Shown here: in pieces, positions 1-13,300 of the stretch
Layout of the letters: each line of letters begins with the position of its first letter
Position numbering within the stretch: position 1 is the stretch's first letter
Origin: Oscarella lobularis
Lineage: Eukaryota > Porifera > Homoscleromorpha > Homosclerophorida > Oscarellidae
Direction of reading: 5' to 3'
DNA length: 64,000 bases
NCBI RefSeq assembly: GCF_947507565.1
Contig: NC_089192.1
Coordinates: 2,042,690-2,106,689, forward strand
Made by a program: the position numbers and the translations under genes
Notes under the pieces: generated by a model
Told to the model about the DNA's origin: nothing
What the model saw: the letters and a program-made list of their open reading frames with translations, nothing else
Databases searched by the model: none

Positions 1-2502
1 AATCTGTCACTTTGAGGGATCCCAGAATTTGAGCGTAGACAACCAGTATCATGACGTGAACCTTAGCTTCAGATAATCCCCCAAAGAGAGCCACAAACAA
101 CGTCAGAAAATACATTTCAGCTAGATACGTCGGCACAAGATCAATAAACGCCAAAAGAAGTAAGAGAATCGACTGAAATGTAACTGCCAAGATTTTAAAC
201 GCCTTAAACGATCGTCTCTGACAAAGATTCGGACAGAAACGGGTCAACAGCCAAATCGTAGCTGAGATTAGAACGATACTGGTGACAACTGCTAAGATTA
301 CTGTGGCGCCCAAAGTTCGGTCGACGCACTTAACGCATTTTTGTCCATCGTGATAGAATTGATTGACACAAAGCGAGCACAGTCTGCCACGATGATTAGG
401 ACTACAAAGGCACGACTCGTCGCACTGAAAGTTCTCAAGGCTGTCCGACAGCCAACAGGTACAATTTCCGTGAGGATTACACGGAAAGAAGTTCTTGTAC
501 TCGTAATTGCATTGAATTAAAGTAAAAGCTTTTTGTGGTGAAGGTGAAGGATAATGATTTTTTTCAATTTTTATTGTATTATTGTGACCTTCTCCTTGAC
601 AAGTCCCGCCGCGCGGACACGACGAGCAGACCCCTCTATGTCCGTAGTACCCTTCATCACAGTAGCAAAGGTTGCGTTTATAATAGGAACTGTTTACGGC
701 CAGTGTCCCGTGCTTGCTGTACGCAAGCCTGAGAAGAGGACACGTGAATCTGTCTTCACGTCGCTCTTTGATCATTACAGAATAGTCGGGTTTTGCAAAC
801 CAAGGTAGCGAATTACCTTTACCTCCCGACATGAAAACGTTGTTTTGAAAATTCATTACCATAATGTGAGGAATTGTCATTGCGTTAAGAAGGCTGCCGG
901 TCAAATTGTTATCCGACAGGTCCAAAAATTGCAAGTAAAGTAAAGTGAATTTTAAATTTGGAAGCTCCCCGGACAGAGAGTTATTTGAAAAGTCGAGCAC
1001 GAAAACATTTGCCATCAACCAAATTCGTTCGGAAAAACGTCCGTACATGCCAGTCGAACTGAAATCCATAACAGCTGTTGTTTCGCTTTGCGGACTGCGG
1101 CAAAACGCTTTTGCAAATCGTTCTACAGAAATATTGAACGGATTGCTTCCGAAGTTAAGAAGCTTGATACTAGGAAGCCTAACAAACGAGCTGAGATTTG
1201 TGAACCGATTACACGAGACGTCAAGGTATGTCAAGTTCGTGTGGTTCAATATTGAAGATGGCACAGTCCCGAACATGCGGTTCGTGTTGACGTCCAACAC
1301 TGTTAGATTCGGTATTCTGTCAAAGTCGTCAGGAAGCTTTCCCTCTAGAGAATTGTTCGACACAATGAGATGAACAAGAAACGGATACCAACGACTGAGT
1401 CTACTAGGCAATTCTCCAACGAGATTATTTCCAGAAACGAGAATATACTGCAAGTTTCTGAGCGAACGGAAGAGGCTAAAATTACCACGTAGTCGCAAGA
1501 GAGATAAATCTAGAAACCACAACTTTGTCAGACGAGTTAAACTTGGCGGAATCGTTCCATTTATTCGCGTGTTGCCAATGCTAAGAACTTCTAGATTCGT
1601 AAGTCTATCAATATTTGCTGAAATTGATCCGTGGATATCATTGTTGCATAGCTGTATCTTCTTCAGCTTGGGCCAAGTAGCCAAGACATTCCAAGGAACA
1701 ATGCCGTAAAAAGAGTTGGACGCTAAATCAAGTTGACTAAGCATTGGAACGTTGGGCACCAAAAGATGTTCTAGGTTTCCTTTCAGATGATTTCGCGACA
1801 AGTAAATAATTTCCAAAGCTTTCAAACTCCATATTGCCTTTGGCAAGAAACCGGTCATATTGTTAACGTTGTTAAAAATCTCTTTAACTAAGCCTTTATA
1901 TGGATCTTTGTCGTGGCACGAGATACCGTACCAGCAGTTGCAGTGAGGCAATGAACTATTCCAGTTCGTTCTATTTATCCAAGTCTGACCGTTTGTGGCT
2001 GAGAAAATTTCGTTAAGACTTTCTCTCTCTCTACGCTGCAGTGAAGTGAAATTTTTTGTCGATGTACACGTAAAAGAGCTGTCAATCTTAGGCTTCCAAA
2101 GTCGTTTGGATACGGCACCGCTTTGAGTATAAAAAACCACTTCAGTTTCGTCGTTGTAAAGAATTTTCGACGGAGCTCTTGTCTCTGTTTCTATACAAGT
2201 AACAGAAGGCGGAAATAGAAAGTGACATAGAACGAAACTATGCGGTAAATGGCCCTTGAAAGATCTCCTCGCGAAACGAGCTTAAAATACTGCTATAGTA
2301 CTTATTCGAATATGCAAGCCTCAACACGTGCACTATGTAATAGGTGACGAAGGTAATCTATTATAATTAACTAAACGACTGACAAGTTCGCCTTACCTCT
2401 CACGAGACTCTCCCTTATTGCAAAGCCATCTATTGCAGGAATCTGACCTACAAGGCATGATATCAAACTGAGAAGAGAACAAGATATCACGACGTTCTTC
2501 AT
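1..2502 (-). CDS. Plant-type LRR, cysteine-rich, multi-pass membrane protein (5' part, runs off window)
   Basis: Probable cell-surface receptor or adhesion protein. Exon 1 (2397-2502) encodes a signal peptide starting MKNVVISCSLLSLISC and ends phase 1 at AGAG|GTAAGG. Exon 2 starts at 2190 after a pyrimidine-rich acceptor, its phase fits, and it stays open to the window edge (about 730 codons). Order: a Cys-containing cap with a WYGISC motif like plant LRR N-caps; many LRRs ending in the xGxLP/xGxIP style (NNLVGELP, NSLSGELP, NNLTGSL); a cysteine-rich EGF-like stretch (CYCDEGYYGHRGVCSSC, then more CxxC); then at 1-320 hydrophobic helices with VILAVVTSIVLISATIWLL first. At least three membrane spans are visible and the C terminus is missing, so the helical part could be 7TM. 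Function is inferred; no kinase domain is seen inside the window. Confidence 0.8.
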
Positions 2503-2639
2503 TCGTAACTGAAAGCGGATGATTAGAGCATGCGCAAAGAAAACTGAGCATGGAAACATCTGCATACGCTTGAGAAATAAAAATTCACTCATTCGGACTC
2601 TCCGTGACGACAGTCGAGTATATACCAACGTTAAAGAAC

Positions 2640-3180
2640 GCGACTTTATTTAGACGATGGTATGGTAGACGGGCAAACATAAGCTAATTTCATTTCAGTA
2701 AGGTGGTCTATAAGGCAACAAGATCGAGGCCAAAGGGCTACGTAACATTGACTAGTCAAGAACGAGGAGTGCCATCACATATGTTATGGAATTACGAACA
2801 TATCGTTCATAACTAATGACAGCGGTCAGTCACAGACTGCAGGGCGAAAAATCCAATTATGGATAAAGAAAGAAAAAAGTCGTCAATCTACGAAACGACG
2901 GCTAAATTCTTCGGCTACGATACTGACTGAGGATTGCGGAAGAATCGATATTACAGACACCTTCTTTACAACGACGTGCCTATATCCGTGTCTGCGTACT
3001 GATTCCTCAACGGGACCCCCTTCTATTTCATCTGACATGCGAAGAGTCGAGAACGAGAGTCTGCGAGAGTCGACGGTCTCTCGTTTACGATCGACGGACG
3101 AGCTGAGGGTCGCGATCACGCGACTGAGAAAATGAACTCACATGGTACGTGCGTCTTAAAATAGCGTTCAGCGGCTTTCA
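2640..3180. other. Intergenic, no supported gene
   Basis: About 540 bp upstream of the LRR gene. A short minus-strand reading frame (2883-3119) shows no recognisable domain or signal peptide and is not called. No clear TATA box or repeat was seen. Confidence 0.4.
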
Positions 3181-3189
3181 GCTGAAATG

Positions 3190-3425
3190 AAGAAGCGCTT
3201 GGACGTGCTCGACGTCGTCGGAAGATTCGGAGACAAACGGTGATCCCGAAGACAGGGCCGCTTCATTTATTGCTATATTGGCTGAGGTAGCTAACGAAAA
3301 ATCAGAACAGATCTAGTCTTGATTGCTGATGCTACTGTTTTTAGAACGTTATCGTGATTCTTTGAGTTGCTGCTAAATATAACTATTTGATGTAATAAAA
3401 GACACTGTCGCGATCTTCTCGCATG
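3190..3425 (+). pseudogene. 3' end remnant of the 32.4 kb beta-sandwich-like gene
   Basis: This stretch resembles 32620-32815. Both carry the coding words for DRAAS-I followed by the same downstream non-coding sequence (AATCAGA.AGATCTAGTCTTG, CTGCTAAATATAACT, AATAAAAGACACTG). Only the last few codons and the 3' untranslated part survive here; the rest of the coding region is not recognisable. It is a remnant of a duplication. Confidence 0.6.
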
Positions 3426-3628
3426 AACGCGGATAGAAGTGAGAAGGCTACGAAGCTCTCTTAGAAGCCAAGGAAGGTATCAGTTCTGCGGTAGACAAAA
3501 GTGGACATATCGCTTCCGTTGACATTATCCGTACTCTACGTTGTCCGTGCGTACGGAAAAAAGGCGCAAACGCAAAGTAAAGGAAGTCAAGGAACTTTTA
3601 GTGATCGATAACGCTTAAACGCTAAACG

Positions 3629-4140
3629 GATGAGGCCCCCTTTGGGGGTTCAATACCACTCGAGCCACGGGATTTTGGCTCGCGGCGGCCGTTGTGAACA
3701 TCGCGCGCTCACATAATTTAAGCCATATGGAGACATACCTTATAGCTTTTCTTCGAGCTTCGGAGAAAAGAATTCGACTGATGACAGAGGAGAGACGAGC
3801 TTCGAAACGGCAACGGATGAATTCGGCTCTTGGGTGATGGGGAACCACTGAGACGCATCGACCAACCGGTCTAAGTGTAGGCTTTTAGAGTACCGTTAAA
3901 CGGAATACCTGAATTCGCGTCGCGAGCTTTACCTTACGTTTCGCAAGGCGAAATCTGTATGTGAGACACCTTAGGGAGCCTCACCTTTTCGTAAAGACGT
4001 TAGCGGCAAGAAAAAGCGCTTTGGAAAGCATCCTACTCGTAGCAGAAACGCGTCCTGCGAAAAATTGAGCGAAAAGGATTACACTTCTTTGACCATTACC
4101 CGGATAAAAACATAATGATACCCGGATAAGGACATCAAGT
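3629..4140 (-). repeat. Dispersed repeat R1, copy 1 (minus orientation)
   Basis: About 500 bp that read on the minus strand match 30140-30660 and 37828-38340. Shared landmarks are TTATCCGGGTA, TTTTCGCAGGACGCGTTTC, GTGAGGCTCCCTAAGGTGTC, AGAGCCGAATTCATCCG and GGTTTGAATTATG-like text. It lies about 230 bp past the stop codon of the RNF213-like gene, in the same orientation as that gene. Reading frames inside R1 are broken differently in each copy, so it is treated as non-coding. Confidence 0.85.
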
Positions 4141-4366
4141 TTTTATTGAAACAAAGCAGCACACTAAACCAGCAGTGACAAAATGACGGTTTGGTAGAGT
4201 GACACAAAAAGCTAAAATAATGTCATGCAAAAATGCATAGCAGCACGGCTAAATTAGGCTAAACTAAATTTAGGTAATAGTGTAAGTTACTATAGAAACG
4301 CAGTGCACTTTGTATGCATGTATAAGACAGACAAAAGTGAAAAAAACACTTTCAGTTCGAGCTAAC

Positions 4367-7300
4367 CTACTGAGCTTCTTGCTTCCTAGCTTCCTCCCCT
4401 TCCATTCCGATCTCAACATCCAGGACCAGATCTTGCTTTTCTTCGTCGGGCAGAAATTCAAAGGTCGTGAGTAGCCAATCATCCTCCGCGAGACTCGTTC
4501 CGTTCATTTCGACAGAAAAAGATGCTTCAGGTAAATCAACAATTTCAAACAATTTAGCAATTTTTTCAAGAACTTCTGCTCTAGTTGCGTTCAAAGGAAA
4601 CAAAACGTCATCAACAGATCTCTCCTCTTGATCACGACTGCCTTTCAGACGAATTTTGAAATTCTTAAAAATCGGACTTACAGAAACAACAATTTGTGCA
4701 AGAGGGTCGCTGTCAACAAAAGCGAGCAGCTCTTTCAGCGTGCACTTTTCTTCGGACTCAGACTCCGAGTCGACTTCAGGTCTTTCCATTGGCGTATCGT
4801 TGAGGGCAATTTCGTACGCTTCTTTCTTGTCAATCAAATCGTCCATTCCCAGATGCTCGAACAGTTCCGTCAGAACTTCGTCGTAGGTCTTGCCGACCTC
4901 GACTTCGACTTCTATTCGTTGGTCCTCAAACCGGAGAATGAGATCGGCCTCTTCGGGCCCTTCTTCAATTGTCATTTTTATATGAATTTGAGAATAGTTT
5001 TCGTCGGCTTGAGGCTGCAAAGTAACGGCAAAGGTTTCGTCATTGATAGCTACATTCTCTTTGACAGAGGTGAAACCGCACCTCTTTTTCTTTTCACCTA
5101 AAAGTGCCGAAGCAACTAGTTTCAATTCTCCTGCGGTAATTCCTTCATCAGGAAGCTCAAAATGCACGTCTGGGAGCGAGCTACCGCTCTTTTCTACGGC
5201 TATATTAGCTTGACACAATTTCGGCGGAACTGTTGTCCAGTATCCAAGGCAAATCGTCGCCATTGGTTTAGGGGAGAGTACCAAGTTGGAGATGTCAGTG
5301 TTTCGTCCAATAATGACGTTAGTTTCTTCAACAGTACAAAAGGGATAAGAACACGGCAGCAGACTAGGACTCGCAGGATCGCGGCTGAAAAAGCTGACGA
5401 ACTGCGAAAGCATACGACTTGGAATGGAGCGTCTGACATCTGATTCAACCAAGTCAACTGAATGTTCTCCTTCTCTCTTTCTCTCCAGAGAATGGCTGTT
5501 ATACAGATAACAAGATAAGGTTTTCTCCTTCCTAGCATTGGCTTCTTCAACCACTACAACCGGTGTTGAGCCCAGGCGGTCTGCAGAGAGCTCACAGTCC
5601 GGGCTAAAACGCAGACTCGACAGCCCATAAGTTAAATGGACATTGGCGTCCTCGTCGTGTTCATCACCGTTAGCTGCTTGGATTATTTCAAGAATTTCTC
5701 TGCACGTCTTATCGCCTATCACAGAAATTGCTTCCGTTCTAAGATGAGGCTTCAGATAGGCTGCATTTATACTCCACGTTTTATCGTCGTGCGTGCTCAG
5801 AAGGAGTTCGGCTCCGCTTCTGCAAGTGTGCCCAAGAGGCGCGTGCATTGGAAGAAATCGCCCTGACCTTTTCGCCGCAAGACGAGCCGATCTCTCTTCC
5901 TGGTTGCAGCCAAAGTGCCCGAGAACTGACTGAGTTGTTGTAGAGAATAAAGCTGGAAGGGTGTTCACATCCTCACCGTCTTCAACCGACACTTTGACCA
6001 GTAACACTCCATCAAACGGGAAAAATCTTACTTCGACAAAATTGTCCGCTGTCTCGAGCCTTTCATCGCTAAACGAAGGCCAACAAAAGAACTTTTCCGT
6101 AAATGTACTAAGGTCAGTCAAAGGAACTTCGTTCATAGCTAAGCGAGACAAGAACGTCTCTAGCTTTTCAGGAACAAGGCAGATATCGTCTGCTTCACCA
6201 GAAGGAAAGTGGCAGTGATAATAGTAGCGTGCTCCCACACGGAAGAAGAGACTTGTCCGAACTTCTTCGTCGAGGTCGTCTAGGCGAGTTGCACTGTCGA
6301 CGACTGTGCCGTCGGGGAGAAACATCACCGCAGTTTCGTTCTTAGCTGTTTCGGGTTCCAAGTGTCTCAGTAGCGCACTGATCACATTCTCAACTGTCGC
6401 CGACGATTGAAAGTCCTCCTCAAAAAGCCTAGGCGTTGAACCGTCCGTCGATTTCACAGTGACGACAACGCTGCTCGCCTTTTCGACGTAGTAAAGTACA
6501 GCTGGATCGGTTTTCTTTTTTGTTTTAGGAAATTGGTCGTCGTCTAGTATTAGTCCACACTCGTTAGCAAATCGCTTTCCCTTGTACTTCTTATTGAAAG
6601 AAGTTGGCGTTTGGACGCTAGTTTCAGGCTTTTTCTGTCCTGGCAAATTGTGCACTTGCACCTTTGCTCTATCGTTTCCAACTTTCAAGGCGAACATTGG
6701 TACGAATTCTTTGATTTTGACTCGCTTAACGCGAGCGCGAAAGTTCAATGCTATGCGCTCGGCGGATTCATGTTCAAATGCAAACGGACGATTACTGATC
6801 AACGCACGAATTCCGTCACGCTCGAAGTTTTGATTATCAGACGAAGAGTAAAAGAACTCCTCCTCCTGGCCTTGCAACTCCAAACTCTCGTCCTCTCTTT
6901 CTTCACCATGCTTGTCGCCGTTTCCTTCTTCTTCTTCTTCTTCTTCTTCCAGCCCTCCGTTTTCTTCTCCATTTTCGCTTCTATCCTCTACGTTCTCTTC
7001 AACTTCAGCAGAAGGAAGATCATCCACTTCTTCATCTTCTCTAATGCCTTCGTCTTCACTAACTTCATCTTCAGCCAATTCTGCCTCGACTCGTTCTTCG
7101 CCAAAAGTAGCATCTTGAGGAAATTCCAGGCTCTCACGTTCATAAAACTCCGCTTCACTTAGATCGTCGTCGTCATAAAATCCCAACCGCAAATTGTCAT
7201 CCTCCTCCCCCTCGTCTTCCTCGACTAAGTCACGAGCATTCACTTCTGCTCCTTCTCCTTCTTCTTCGACAGCTGCCTTACGACGGAACTGTCTGTCAGC

Positions 7301-10300
7301 AAATTTCCGGAACGACATGAAACGATTTTTCGATTCTTCGCTCTTTTGCTCGTCGCCCTGACTGATCGTCCAAGTCAGCTTGCTGCCCTGTTCAAATTTC
7401 TTCTGCCTCGCCGAACTGGCATATCCAGCAAACAAGTCCATAACAGGAGCTAGTTGCCTGCACATCACGTCGTCTGGGACTCCATTGAGAAGTCGAGATG
7501 ATAGTCCGGTCGGAGTTCTCGTCAGAACAGACAGGAGCTTTTCGTCCGGATTTTGAGCTATTAACTGTATAGATTCGTGCAAAATTCGCAGAGCCCTATT
7601 CGATTCTGTCAAGAGAATGGCAGGCTCGGACAAGTCATAGTCAAGAAATTTCCTTTTAATTTCTTCTTCTTGCTTTCTCGTTAGAGCCTGAGAAATAGCA
7701 GCGGGCAAACTCTTGCTCACCTGTGACTGGCTGTGTGTATGAGTGACAAACAATTCATAAAGATTCAAGGCATTGGCAAGAGAAAGATCAGAGATAGCAT
7801 CAGATTCAGGAAGATCGATGCCCCTTTCGTTAGCAAAACTCAAAAGATTCTCCCTGGAGTCAATGGGATCCCTGGAGGTGGACAAAATTTCAAGTAATTT
7901 TTCGGCATTTTCGCATAAGGCAAGACGCTCTTGATAGGGTCTCTCCGAGAAATCGCGAGCAATTTTTGACTTGCACGAATCGGAAATGCTCTTTTTGAAA
8001 TTCTCCGACAAATCAAATTTGGCGGAAACATCATCTGCTACACCGGCTTCTTCAAACTGTTCTTCCACATCAACTTCCTTGCGCAGCTGAAACGTTCGGT
8101 TGAACGACTCGAGATCGATGCGACGACCGCTGACGACGTATTGGGTAAGCGCAATACGTTGAATGCGCTCAAGATCAAACTCTACCTTCCTACCTTGAAT
8201 CTCCTCTAAATAGACCTCCCTGCTGCAGCCTTCAACAAAGGAGCAGAACTCGGGGAAGTTCACTTGTACAATTCCAGAGCCTCCTGAACGCAGCACTTCC
8301 GTCATAGAAATGTCGTCTTCGAGAGAGCAGGCTTCAAGGATCACTGTTAGCCTATTGTCCTCCGTCATCTTCAAGTTTTCGCACGCGATTAACAAGTCCT
8401 TTTGCTGGACGACAAGACGATCGAGAACACGATATACCAAATTCAATTGATTCTCATCGGATTCGTCTTTTACATTGACGCAGTACCGAAGAGGAGTGTC
8501 GTCGGTAATTGGCGCAAATTCCGACCTAACATCGCAGGCTCCAGCTTGAAAATTTCCCTGGCAAAGTTTGTGATAGACGTTGAAAGCGTCGACTCCTTTT
8601 CTAATCATCTCCTTCACTACAGCGGCTTTTTTCCCGCTCTTTTGATCAAGCTTTTCAATGTACAAGTCTACTTGGCAAAGCATAGAATCGTCGAGAGAGT
8701 GCGCAGTCTGTGACAATTCGTCGTGAAGAAACAAAAACATTGCAGCCAGAGGCAGGACTAGCTCCTTTGCTCTTTGAAACGTTTGCATACGACTCACAAG
8801 GAAACGTAGAGTCTCCAAAGACGATTCCTCAGAGGCACATGCATGCACCAAAGAGTCACGAAATTCGTCGAACGCTGCCGGTAGAGGCAGGCTATTAGAA
8901 AAAGCTCTGAGCTCGACAACCAGTTTCTGATTTTGATTTTGCCTCTGAGCCATTTCGTCTTGATACAGCTGAAATCTTTCGCACGTAAACTGGACGACGT
9001 TCTTCTCAAAATGCCGTTCTGCGTCGTCTCTTAAGGCGCCGCTAGAGTACAATGAGCCGAAAAGAGTCGATTGTCCCTGCACGACAAAGAATCTTTCAAG
9101 AGAGCGACTGAGCCACAAAGACATCTGCTCGGAGCGCAACTTCAACTTGCCCTGAAGCCACAGTAACGGCGTCTTGACTCTTTGCCAACAGAAGTTTACA
9201 GCTCTTTCTGTGACGGTGCTGCCAGGAACAGCATTAACAAGTCCACTGGAGAGAATGTTATTCGCAAAAAGTGAATTGGCATCAGTGAAGTTGAGAACCA
9301 AACTCATTAAAACAGCAGCAAAATTAAAAGCAGTCGCAAGGTATTGTCCGGAAACAGTTAGGGTAGAGGAAAGCTCCGATGGGTCTCCATCGTCGGAATA
9401 GATGTTGAAGCAATCCAGTTTAAAGCTATGAATATAATTTTGAGAATTACAGTAAGATGCACGCCCGAAAGGAAATGTTCTGTCAAGACTTCGCGGATTT
9501 TTGAGAACTGAGGCAAAGTACGACTTCATGCCGCCGCCGATCACCAGAGCGACGTGCTGAACAATAAAGTCGCGGCAGAACTTGGTATCTTCATCAACTT
9601 TCTGCCGCTCACAGAAAACGCTGTGAAGAGCAATATTTTTTCCGAGAGCGTCAAGAAAAGGTTTCGGGTCAAGGATAAACTGGATAAACTTTGACTCAAA
9701 CGGCTCCCAGACTAAGGCGTCCGACTGCTTAGCAACGCTACGCGCTTTATCAATCATTGGTGGCTGATCAACTTCGGAACACCAAAGAGCAATGCACATC
9801 TTCAGGCAGCTTTCTGATTTATACACGCCAATGGTGGACGACGACCGGTGAACTTCAGCGCAATGTCGAACCACATCGCTTGCATTAGAGCTCGCAAATT
9901 TGGAGCTTAAATTATTGCACATCGATCTTAAGTTCTGAAGTTCGGCGAAGGAAGAGTGTGTCGTCATAAATGACAAAGATGAGAAAGTTCTCCGCTGTTC
10001 ACCCTTTCCGGCTAGGACTTTGCCGTCAGACCTTAGCTTGTCGTCGCTGCAGTTTGAGAGTAAATCGGCAGCTTTTGACAGACCGGCTGCTTGTATCAAA
10101 TTGTGAATGAAAGCTGTGTAATGTTTCGGCGAATATCCGCTTTTGTTCGCATCAAGAAGATACTGGAATGCATCTTGTACAATTTGTGTGCCTTCGTATT
10201 TTTGCAGAAAGTTTTCACCAGGCCCATGGCACTTACAGTAAACACTCAACGCTCGAAGGAAAGCTTGAAAGTTGACAGCATACTCTAACTGAAAGCTAAG

Positions 10301-13300
10301 AGGTGCTTGCGCCCTAGGAGCATCACCTTGAACAAAATCGTAATAGTTGCATAGAATCCCATAAGCCTTCCGCTTAGACTCGAGCACATCTTCACCATCA
10401 AAGTCTTCTTCGTTTTGGCTTTGTTCCAACTGTATACCAAACCAAACGTCTGATATAGGACACTTGAAAGCTGAAGCTGTCTGCTTTCTTTCTTCCTCCC
10501 CGTACCACCGTGGTACGTAGAAGGCTCTCCCGTCTCCAGTCCGCAAAGTCCGTGTGCTTTCGTTAACAAGGTTGACGAAATTTTCCTCTTTGACTTTATT
10601 TTTCAGAAGAGTCAGAACGTGAAGAGAGAGCGACGCGTGGAGGAGGACTTTTTCATTGCAAATGCCGAAATTAACAATTTCGAGAATTTTAAGCAGATCC
10701 TCTTTTCGCTCGCCAAATGTCTCCGGAGTGAGACTCTGATTTTGCACAAACCAAAAGACAATTTCTTGAAGAACATCTTTGATTCCTAGTAGAATGTCTT
10801 CATCGTTTGTGTCTCCGTAACGAAAGGAAAGAATATCGATAATTCGCTTAAAGTCGTAGGATTCGTCATCGCCGTCAGCCAAGGCTATTAATTCAGATAG
10901 AAAAGCCATCGTTTCCTCGGCCGAAGTTGCCGTGCTCTGATACATCATGTAGGAATAGGCAACACTCATCATTTCCACGTGATATTCCTTTGATTCATAA
11001 ACAGAGAGAGAAGTGCTGAAGGGAAAGAAGCTGTAGACAAAACGAAATGTTGATAGCCAAACTTTTCGAGAGTCGATGAACGAATCTGTATCTGATCTAA
11101 CAATGGAGCATAATTTCTGCCAGAGGGCTTTGAACAGACACCTGACGGCTTCCTTCATTATCTTGCCCCGTCTCGTTTGGTTGCACAGTACGTCAATAGG
11201 ACTTTCCAAGCCGGAGATAGATCTTGCTGCTGAATAGAGAAGAATCAAGTCGTCTTTGAAAAGATGTGCAGTTGCCTGACAGTACGCAATCATGCTCCCG
11301 CAGTCTTCGGTAAATTCGCAGCGAAACCAGTGACGAACAACGCGAAAACCTTCATCACTATAAGCTGACTGACTTGCGATGCAGAGTCGCTTCAATGCAT
11401 CACTTTCCCATAGCTCGAAAATTTCCTCGCTTTCAATCATCGCAAGCCTAATCTCAGCCAACCTTCTTTTCAGACGCTGATCAATAAGCTTTGACGTGGC
11501 GACTAAGTCGTTTTCTGCAGTGCCCTTTGCAATGGCGTCAAGACGTCGTTGAAAAAAGCCACGTAAAGGAAATTCTGGAAGAAATACTTCTTCGTTTGTT
11601 ACAGGGCCTCGATTTTTCCGCTGCATTGCCGTTTCCAGAAGAGTTTTTAGCTTGGGAATCAGGTCGAGAAGTGCTGGAAGAGCATTACAATCAACTCCTT
11701 TTTCTATAAAGCTGCTAAGTGCTGCCAAACCAAAATTTTTAGCAATTGCCAGTAGATAGTAAGAAGCAAATAGTTTGAACTGGGATAGTAGGCGATGTTC
11801 GACAGCTTCTGCAAAGCCTGACGTTCCTTGAGTAAAAACGTTTGAGGCGAGTCGATAGAGCAAAGTGCCAATCTCACTAGGCGACAATTGTTTAGCAAAC
11901 TGTTTCGAAATAAATTCGAAAACACTCGGGGCTTCCTCCAGAAGTCTACGGACGTCATCTTCTCTCGACTTCTGTCCAGATTTGGGAAAATATTGATAGA
12001 ACTTTTTGACAGAAGAAGGAAGCGCTTGCAGCATAGTCGGTCTCACAGGAGCAGGTCCATGCTTCGAACAAAAATACTGAATCGCTTCACGTTCGGCTTT
12101 TCTTTCAATGTCTCTGCTTGCGAATACCTCTTGAGGCTGTTCCGCGTTGTTTGACAGCAACGCTGACACACAATGCTTCACCTGTGTTGCTGCCCGATCG
12201 TCGCAAATATCGAGATAAACCGTGTCCCATCCGTTGAGGAACTGAGCGGGATAAACTAAATTCGAGAAGAGCTTATCTGAACGAAAATGAAACAAGACGA
12301 GAACCGCTTTCTTTTCATTTTGGGCGTGAACGCTCTCAACCAGATGAAAAATGACGTGAATGTCAGTTATTTCTAGAGCGCCGACTGTAAGAAGGAGGAG
12401 TTTTTGATGACTGTTCTTGTAAAAGTCATTGATGAGAAAGTGCTCGAAGTCTTCTTGAGAAGAAAAGGCTTTTATATCGCGACAACAGACTGCCATCGCT
12501 TCGTCGCCGAAGATTTCAGACCGATGACGGTCCGAGGTGGAGAAGAGACTCACGGATGGATTTGTGCGACAGTAAGCCAGTACTTTCGACTGCTGAAATT
12601 CTTTATTCATCAAGCGAATGGCTAGCGACCGCAGAGAAAATTGCTGGATTACGTTGAAGTACAATTTGCAGAACATGTCGTTCCACGGACTTCCTATCGT
12701 AGGAAGTTTCAAAATGAGTCCCTCGGGTGGAACTATCTGAAGAAGTTTTGCACACAAAGCAGCCAGTAACATCTCGTAATGATCATTCGTGTGACGCTGA
12801 ATAACGTCCTGTACATTAGGCGGAGTTTTATTCCAAATTTCAAAACTCCTATCCGACATTTCTCCTTCGCTGGAAAGGTAGGACAGAAGAAGTGATGATA
12901 TAGTGTTTTCCTTGTCCAAACCGATCAGTTCTTCAGCGCCTAGGAAATCGGCAAACGATGCCAAAGGCTCCCTGAAAGACAGGACCGATCTCTGACTTTC
13001 CGACATTCTGTCAACGAAAAACGTCAGAAAGTCGGTGGGAGACAGCAAATATTTCGAAAATCGGCTCAAAAACGGTGCTGGAGTCGATTCCAACAGCGCT
13101 TTTTTGAGAATGACGAGGCAACGAAAGCGCGGATGAACTCGACTGGGAAACGTGTGCTCGCCAATGGGAATGTTCGCGTAGATTTCCGCTTCGCCATCGT
13201 CTTTTCCGGCTTCGACGATACGGCAATTTTGGTTTAGGAGATCGTAGAGACTTCCGTGTATTCTGTCTGTGTTGATAAGAATCGTGTGGAGGCCGTCTTC

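Noticed and set aside
3615-3848. Open frames inside R1 (also at 30379-30681)
   Set aside because: The frames are similar between copies only because the DNA is similar; they are broken differently and have no domain.
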